A DNA stretch of 64,000 nt, from assembly GCA_963664255.1 (NCBI GenBank), contig OY760938.1, forward strand, positions 868,001 to 932,000. Direction: 5' to 3'. The stretch's first letter is position 1, and each line of letters starts with the position of its first letter. The translations under genes and the position numbers were made by a program. The notes beneath the pieces are model-generated. The model had not been told where the DNA came from, did not search any database, and worked only from the letters and a program-made list of their open reading frames with translations. Positions 59,888 through 64,000 of this stretch are shown here, in pieces. The stretch comes from G963663775 sp963664255. GTDB lineage: Bacteria > Bacillota > Clostridia > Oscillospirales > Butyricicoccaceae.

Positions 59888-61054
59888 TTACATCTTCCAG
59901 CCGAACATCCGACCGATATTTTTGATTTGTGCCTGTGTCAGCCCCATTTCACGCATATGGGAAACGGTTTTGTCTTTGACTGCCCCTGTCTGTTCGCCCT
60001 TAAATTCCTTAATCGCTGCATAGGTTTCAAAGTCAACGCCGCTGTCCTGTGCCGCATCTCGATATGCCACCTCGTTTTTGCTTGTCAGCATATCATAGCT
60101 GTATGCTTTCGGCTCTGCCGGAAACATCATGTAATATTTAAACGAATCGTCGACCTTTGCCCTTGCGTCTGCATTCAGCCCCACGCCATCCAGATAGTAC
60201 GAGAAATTCGTAGCAGAAACCTGTGCTTGGTCTTCTACTCCCTCATTTTGCCGCTTAATCTCCGCATACTTGTCTGCAAATCGCACAAACTGCTCCGCAC
60301 TGATTGTGCCCTTTAGCGTGTCCTGCCATGCCGCCTTGCGGTTGTCGCTCATGCCGTCAATCAGCACGTGTGTAATCAGCCCGTCCTTTGCCGTCTGGTC
60401 CAAGCTGCTGTCCTGCAAAATGCGGTTCAGTGTCTGCTCCTGCGCCGTGGATTCCGGCACCGTGTCGCCCGCCTCGTCCGTTTTGCTCTTTTCTTCTTTC
60501 AGCGCATCCGCATACTGAATAAAGCTATCGATGGAAAGCCCATCATCCACCGCCGCCTGTGCCGCCGCCTGCTGATGTTCTGCCACATAGTTGGAAATCA
60601 TGAATTTCGTGCGGTCGCTGTAGTCGGCAGGTGTCCCCGCCTCGCTGCCCACCAGCATCATGCGGTCCAGTGCCTGTTTCTGCGCGGGTGTCATGCCATC
60701 CATGGCAAACAGTGCGTCCCGCTGTGCCTGCTTGGTGGTCTTGATGGTGTTGCCGTCCGCATCTTTCACAGCTTCAATGCCGGAAAGCGTCTGCACCGCC
60801 CCGTATGCCGTGCGTGCATCCACGTCTTGATACTTGCGCAGATTGTCATAAACAGCGGTCTGGTCTGCCGACATGGTCTGAAATCCGCTGTCCACATAGT
60901 CCTGCGCCTCTGGTATTGCATATTTGCCGAATGCCATCGCCTTCATGTAGTCCAGCGGTGTCTGCCCATATGCGGGAAACTGTAATTTTGGTCTGCCGTC
61001 TTTGTCCATCGTGTAGCTGCCGCCTGCGTGTACGGTTGCCGCACCCTCCACCAT
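59888..61054 (-). CDS. C-terminal part of the large phage protein (-1 frame)
   Basis: 388 codons rich in Ala, Asp, Gln and Lys, starting formally at ATG 61054 but with no good ribosome binding site. The first residues continue the sense of the upstream frame (FGGGQAKK then MVEGAATVHAGG...), so this is the natural C-terminus of the same protein. Mostly helical; repeated TPAQKQALDRM, DQTAKDGLI and QAQIKNIGRM segments (about residues 120, 225 and 375) suggest a repeated structural unit. No enzyme motif. Expressed by -1 frameshift, reinitiation, or lost if the shift is a mutation. Confidence 0.7.
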   Translation of the reverse strand: MVEGAATVHAGGSYTMDKDGRPKLQFPAYGQTPLDYMKAMAFGKYAIPEAQDYVDSGFQTMSADQTAVYDNLRKYQDVDARTAYGAVQTLSGIEAVKDADGNTIKTTKQAQRDALFAMDGMTPAQKQALDRMMLVGSEAGTPADYSDRTKFMISNYVAEHQQAAAQAAVDDGLSIDSFIQYADALKEEKSKTDEAGDTVPESTAQEQTLNRILQDSSLDQTAKDGLITHVLIDGMSDNRKAAWQDTLKGTISAEQFVRFADKYAEIKRQNEGVEDQAQVSATNFSYYLDGVGLNADARAKVDDSFKYYMMFPAEPKAYSYDMLTSKNEVAYRDAAQDSGVDFETYAAIKEFKGEQTGAVKDKTVSHMREMGLTQAQIKNIGRMFGWKM

Positions 61055-64000
61055 TTTTTTGCCTGTCCGCCGCCAAATGGCGGGAATAGATAGGTTGCAG
61101 GCTTCGCCAGTTCCTTGCCAATGGTCGCAAGCCGCTTTTCCATCGCAATATTTTCGCCCAGAACTGCATTGCCAATGGCAGAAACATCTGGTGCAGCACT
61201 GGCGATTGGCAAACGGCCACCGCCCAAATATCCGCCGACAAACGGCACTTGTGCCGCCACATCCTGTAGCAGTCCACCCACCGCATCTTTTGCCGTCTTG
61301 GGTTCGGTCTGAAAATCCTCCCCGTCAAGGTCGCCATGCAGTGCTTTCCACACCGCGTCCAGGGTGTTCGGCAGCGCATACCCCGCCAAATCGCCAAAAA
61401 AATTATTGATAATGCCAATGGGGTCTGGTGCAGGTCGTCTTCCAACCAGTTTCTCCGCTGCATCGTTGTAAAGGTATGCGCACAGCATCATTTTCAAAAA
61501 TACGCCCGCAACAGCGACAATCCCCTGCCCCCGTTGATTTCTGGGCACATCTTCAAACGCATATCCATATTGATTCAACACTTCCAGCTGAAACATGGTG
61601 GCAAGCTTTACAAGCGGGTTGTTGTATTGAAATACGTTTGGCGTTGCCCCAACACTACGGTCTGCAATCAATCCCGCCGCCCATTCTCCGGCTTCCTGCA
61701 TTGCGGCCGCCTCGCCTTTTCCACGCTTTAGGTTGTCCAAATAGCGTGCACGGGTCAAAATGTTGGTGGAAACATGGTCAACCGCCGCCATCGGGGTATA
61801 GGCAATCTCCACCGCCTTTTCCAGTCCATTGCGCACCACGGGCGCAGACCCCCGCCGATTGGTCAAAAAAACCGACCTGTCTTGAAAATCAGAATCCTGT
61901 TTCACAAGGCTCTGTCCATATTGCAGCGTTGCCTGTGCCATGCTGCCTGCGCTGAGTTCCCCGCTGCCCTGTGCCAGCGGAATGAGGTTGGTAATGGCAG
62001 TGCCGATATTTGCCCCTGTCATGTTCATTGCCACACGGGATTCCAGGCTGCGCATCGTGGTGTACATATTGCGGTTGAGCATATCCTCTGCGCTGCGGTC
62101 TGTGGTTGCCTTTTTCCCCGCCATCAAGTTGCTGTATTCCCGCAGCCATGTCGGAAAATGCGGCAGATTTTCCGCTTTGTTCTCCCACAGCTCTTCCCGC
62201 TTCTGTGTTTTTTCTTCAATGGTCAGGTCATTGCGCTTGCCGATGGCATCCAGTCGTGCTTGTGTCCCCTCGTCCGAATAGTGATACCGCAGCCGCTCCT
62301 CCAGCGTGCGCAAAATCTGAATATCGTCCGTGTGAAAGATAGCATAGGCGGCATTTTCAATATAGTTGTCCATCGCTCGGAAAGCGTCAAATTCCGTTTC
62401 CGCCCCGCTGCGTTCGTTCGTAAACGCCGCATATTTGTGCCCCGGTCTGCGCTGTTCGGTTGTGCCTGCAATTTCGGTCGGCAGCTCGTCCCCTGTGGTT
62501 TCCAAGCCGATTTTGCGCAAAATCCGCTGTACAACGTTGCCTTCCTTTGGCTTCAAGCTGGGGATATAGTCGCTGCGAAATTCCAGCGGGTCTACCCCGT
62601 TGCGGATATATGCCTCATTGATTTCGGGATGAATGCGCCGTGTCATGGCGGTCAATTCCTGCTCCGCCGTTGCTGCCCGCTCCAAATTGATGTTTTTGCG
62701 GTGCTGCTCCAGATATTTCACGCATTTCATTTGCAATACCGCATCGTTCGGCAATTCCTTGGCACGGTTGCGCAGATGGGCATATACGCCCTCTTCCCGT
62801 GTGTACTTGTCCACGATGGCTTTCAGCTGTGCCCGCTGCTCCCGTTTCCATGCATTGCTCTGCGCCTCGTGTGCATGAATCGGCGTGAGCACCTCGTGTG
62901 TCACCACGTCCGCATCCACGCCCATCACCTTCCGAAAAACACGCTCCGGGGTCTTGATGGCAAGCCCCAGTCCTGTCTTTGCGTCTTTCCATCGCTCCGC
63001 ATTCGTCACCAGTTCATCCATGCGGCGGGCACGTGCCGTATGCATTTCTGCTTGATATTGCCGCACATCGGCTGTCGCATCTTGGTAGTTGCGCAGCACC
63101 TGCACATAAGCCATGATTTTTTCCTGCTTCTCTGCGTCCATTTCTCGCACTGCATCCCGTCCGGCTGCAATTTCTTCCGCATTCACTATGTCCGCATCCG
63201 TCAGCCGAAACGATTTGCGCAAGCTGCGCAGCGTCAGCCGCAAGCCCTCTGCTGCATTGGATTCCACAATCGCACCGTCTGCCTCTGGCACATAGCGGTC
63301 TGCCTCGCTTGCCGTGGCACGGGTCTGCGCACGCTCTCTTGGATGCCGTGCCGCAATGCGCATGGCACGTGCCTGCATTTCCTGCGCTCGCTTCTGGTAA
63401 AAATCACCCTCCACATCCGTTGCCACTGGTGCACTGCTTTCCATCTGCTGTAGCCGCTCCGCCGCTTCCTGTGCCTGCTGTTCTTGATACTGCTGGATAA
63501 TCGCCTGTTCTCTTGCCTTTTGCTCATAATTCACGCCATCCCCCAGGGGACTTTCTCGCACTGTCGTGCTCACCTTGTATTCCGGCATAAAAGGTGCAGA
63601 AGCAGTATTGTTTTCAGCTGTTTTTCTGTTGACATCTACATTTTGTTGCGGTACAATTACATTAGAGGTAGAGTTATCAATGGCATTTACGAGGTGTACC
63701 AAAGGCGTTTCGCTGGAGGAGCTTCGCGCCGATGGCTCTACCTCTATTGTTGTAATTTCTCCTTCCCATTGGGGGATAAACGGTGCTTTATTTACGTTGA
63801 CAATTTCTGTTTCTGATGCTACACTGCTAATGGGAGCATTCGCACCATGGGGCGAATTAGACGTAGGCTGCGGGTCGTTTAACGGCATGTTCAGCACTTG
63901 GTCAGTGCTCCCATTTTCTTTTATTGCAGGTTCTTTATACGCCGTAACAATCGCTAATCGCTTTTCTTTAGAATCTGCTGCAGCTTCTACCACATAAAAT
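60943..64000 (-). CDS. Large phage polyvalent/structural protein (LPD38-like), 5' end outside window
   Basis: Open to the window edge; over 1000 codons visible. Order: low-complexity Asn/Ser/Pro region (first 140), Gln/Glu/Ala-rich coiled coil (about 140-215), a long helical middle, then a segment resembling large polyvalent protein-associated domains (LPD38-type: VAMNMTGANIGTAITNLIPL, TPMAAVDHVSTNILTRARYL, NPLVKLATMFQLEVLNQYGYAF, LMLCAYLYNDAAEKL-like). The zero frame ends 36 codons past an A7 run; the sense continues in the -1 frame. Such proteins are injected or inner-capsid proteins of large phages; role here inferred. Confidence 0.8.
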   Translation of the reverse strand, partial: FYVVEAAADSKEKRLAIVTAYKEPAIKENGSTDQVLNMPLNDPQPTSNSPHGANAPISSVASETEIVNVNKAPFIPQWEGEITTIEVEPSARSSSSETPLVHLVNAIDNSTSNVIVPQQNVDVNRKTAENNTASAPFMPEYKVSTTVRESPLGDGVNYEQKAREQAIIQQYQEQQAQEAAERLQQMESSAPVATDVEGDFYQKRAQEMQARAMRIAARHPRERAQTRATASEADRYVPEADGAIVESNAAEGLRLTLRSLRKSFRLTDADIVNAEEIAAGRDAVREMDAEKQEKIMAYVQVLRNYQDATADVRQYQAEMHTARARRMDELVTNAERWKDAKTGLGLAIKTPERVFRKVMGVDADVVTHEVLTPIHAHEAQSNAWKREQRAQLKAIVDKYTREEGVYAHLRNRAKELPNDAVLQMKCVKYLEQHRKNINLERAATAEQELTAMTRRIHPEINEAYIRNGVDPLEFRSDYIPSLKPKEGNVVQRILRKIGLETTGDELPTEIAGTTEQRRPGHKYAAFTNERSGAETEFDAFRAMDNYIENAAYAIFHTDDIQILRTLEERLRYHYSDEGTQARLDAIGKRNDLTIEEKTQKREELWENKAENLPHFPTWLREYSNLMAGKKATTDRSAEDMLNRNMYTTMRSLESRVAMNMTGANIGTAITNLIPLAQGSGELSAGSMAQATLQYGQSLVKQDSDFQDRSVFLTNRRGSAPVVRNGLEKAVEIAYTPMAAVDHVSTNILTRARYLDNLKRGKGEAAAMQEAGEWAAGLIADRSVGATPNVFQYNNPLVKLATMFQLEVLNQYGYAFEDVPRNQRGQGIVAVAGVFLKMMLCAYLYNDAAEKLVGRRPAPDPIGIINNFFGDLAGYALPNTLDAVWKALHGDLDGEDFQTEPKTAKDAVGGLLQDVAAQVPFVGGYLGGGRLPIASAAPDVSAIGNAVLGENIAMEKRLATIGKELAKPATYLFPPFGGGQAKKWWRVRQPYTQAAATRWTKTADQNYSFPHMGRHRWTT
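61030..61060 (-). promoter_or_regulatory. Candidate -1 programmed frameshift signal
   Basis: Minus strand: slippery heptamer A AAA AAA (61060-61054) in the correct zero-frame phase (GCA AAA AAA TGG). A nine-base spacer and a six-bp stem with three-base loop follow (GTGCGG/CCGTAC, 61044-61030). A one-base slip leads directly into the downstream 388-codon frame. A plain indel in the A7 run is the alternative. Confidence 0.5.

Noticed and set aside
61774..63453. 559-codon plus-strand frame opposite the large phage protein
   Set aside because: Shadow frame, extremely His/Cys/Phe-rich, no start signal.

Overview
This window looks like chromosomal DNA of a spore-forming, Gram-positive member of the Clostridia, probably Oscillospiraceae/Butyricicoccaceae-like. 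That placement is an inference from gene content; no rRNA is present to confirm it. The supporting signs are AGGAGG ribosome binding sites with some GTG and TTG starts, a cwlD-type spore cortex amidase, RicT/YaaT, a YaaQ/DarA c-di-AMP receptor, an SLH surface protein, a PFK of the mixed clade, an L10 leader and Firmicutes-type promoters. I see no rRNA, tRNA, CRISPR array or recognisable insertion sequence with a transposase.

Layout. 1-2.7 kb holds the phosphate uptake operon pstS-pstC-pstA (minus strand, pstA cut by the window edge), with a Pho-box-like promoter and a PstS whose two halves are in swapped order. 2.7-5.6 kb is a yqeG / endonuclease IV-like / aroQ / M24 peptidase operon. 5.7-20.3 kb is a housekeeping mosaic: ybaK, yjbR, pta, yihY, a SLOG protein, ilvE, a degenerate polysaccharide deacetylase, cls, an AI-2E family exporter, pfkA, a tyrosine recombinase, and a pyrB that carries a PyrI-type zinc domain. 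20.4-32.1 kb has a MacA/MacB-like pair without an ATPase, radA-cwlD, ridA, typA, an Asp-rich lipoprotein, a Gx-transporter/NusG-II pair, mgtC, purA and a DMT transporter. 32.3-37.1 kb is a nucleobase/peptide salvage operon of three tandem M42 peptidases plus adenine deaminase. 37.3-39.9 kb encodes a lipoprotein and an SLH beta-helix surface protein.

40.0-43.9 kb is the rpmG-secE-nusG-rplK-rplA unit followed by a separate, leader-controlled rplJ-rplL unit. It ends in a terminator and is not followed by rpoB. 43.9-45.5 kb has ruvX and a GH3 lipoprotein. 45.6-51.4 kb is a tight six-gene operon (MarR, AEC transporter, alpha/beta hydrolase, HxxxD acyltransferase-like protein, zinc-ribbon membrane protein, MocR regulator) with no obvious described function. 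51.6-55.6 kb is the yaaO/darA/holB/ricT replication-sporulation cluster, interrupted by a 120-bp inverted-repeat element that supplies the end of holB. 56-58.3 kb is serC-serA. From about 58.3 kb the sequence changes character: a 0.8-kb spacer with strong hairpins and a promoter-driven 25-codon holin-like toxin candidate, then prophage genes (a PGRP-type endolysin and a very large structural/polyvalent protein) that run out of the window.

The strongest leads are the circularly permuted PstS, a possible programmed -1 frameshift (A AAA AAA plus downstream stem) joining the two frames of the large phage protein, the PyrB-PyrI zinc-domain fusion, the six-gene acyltransferase operon, the inverted-repeat element in holB, and the small toxin-like gene at the prophage edge.
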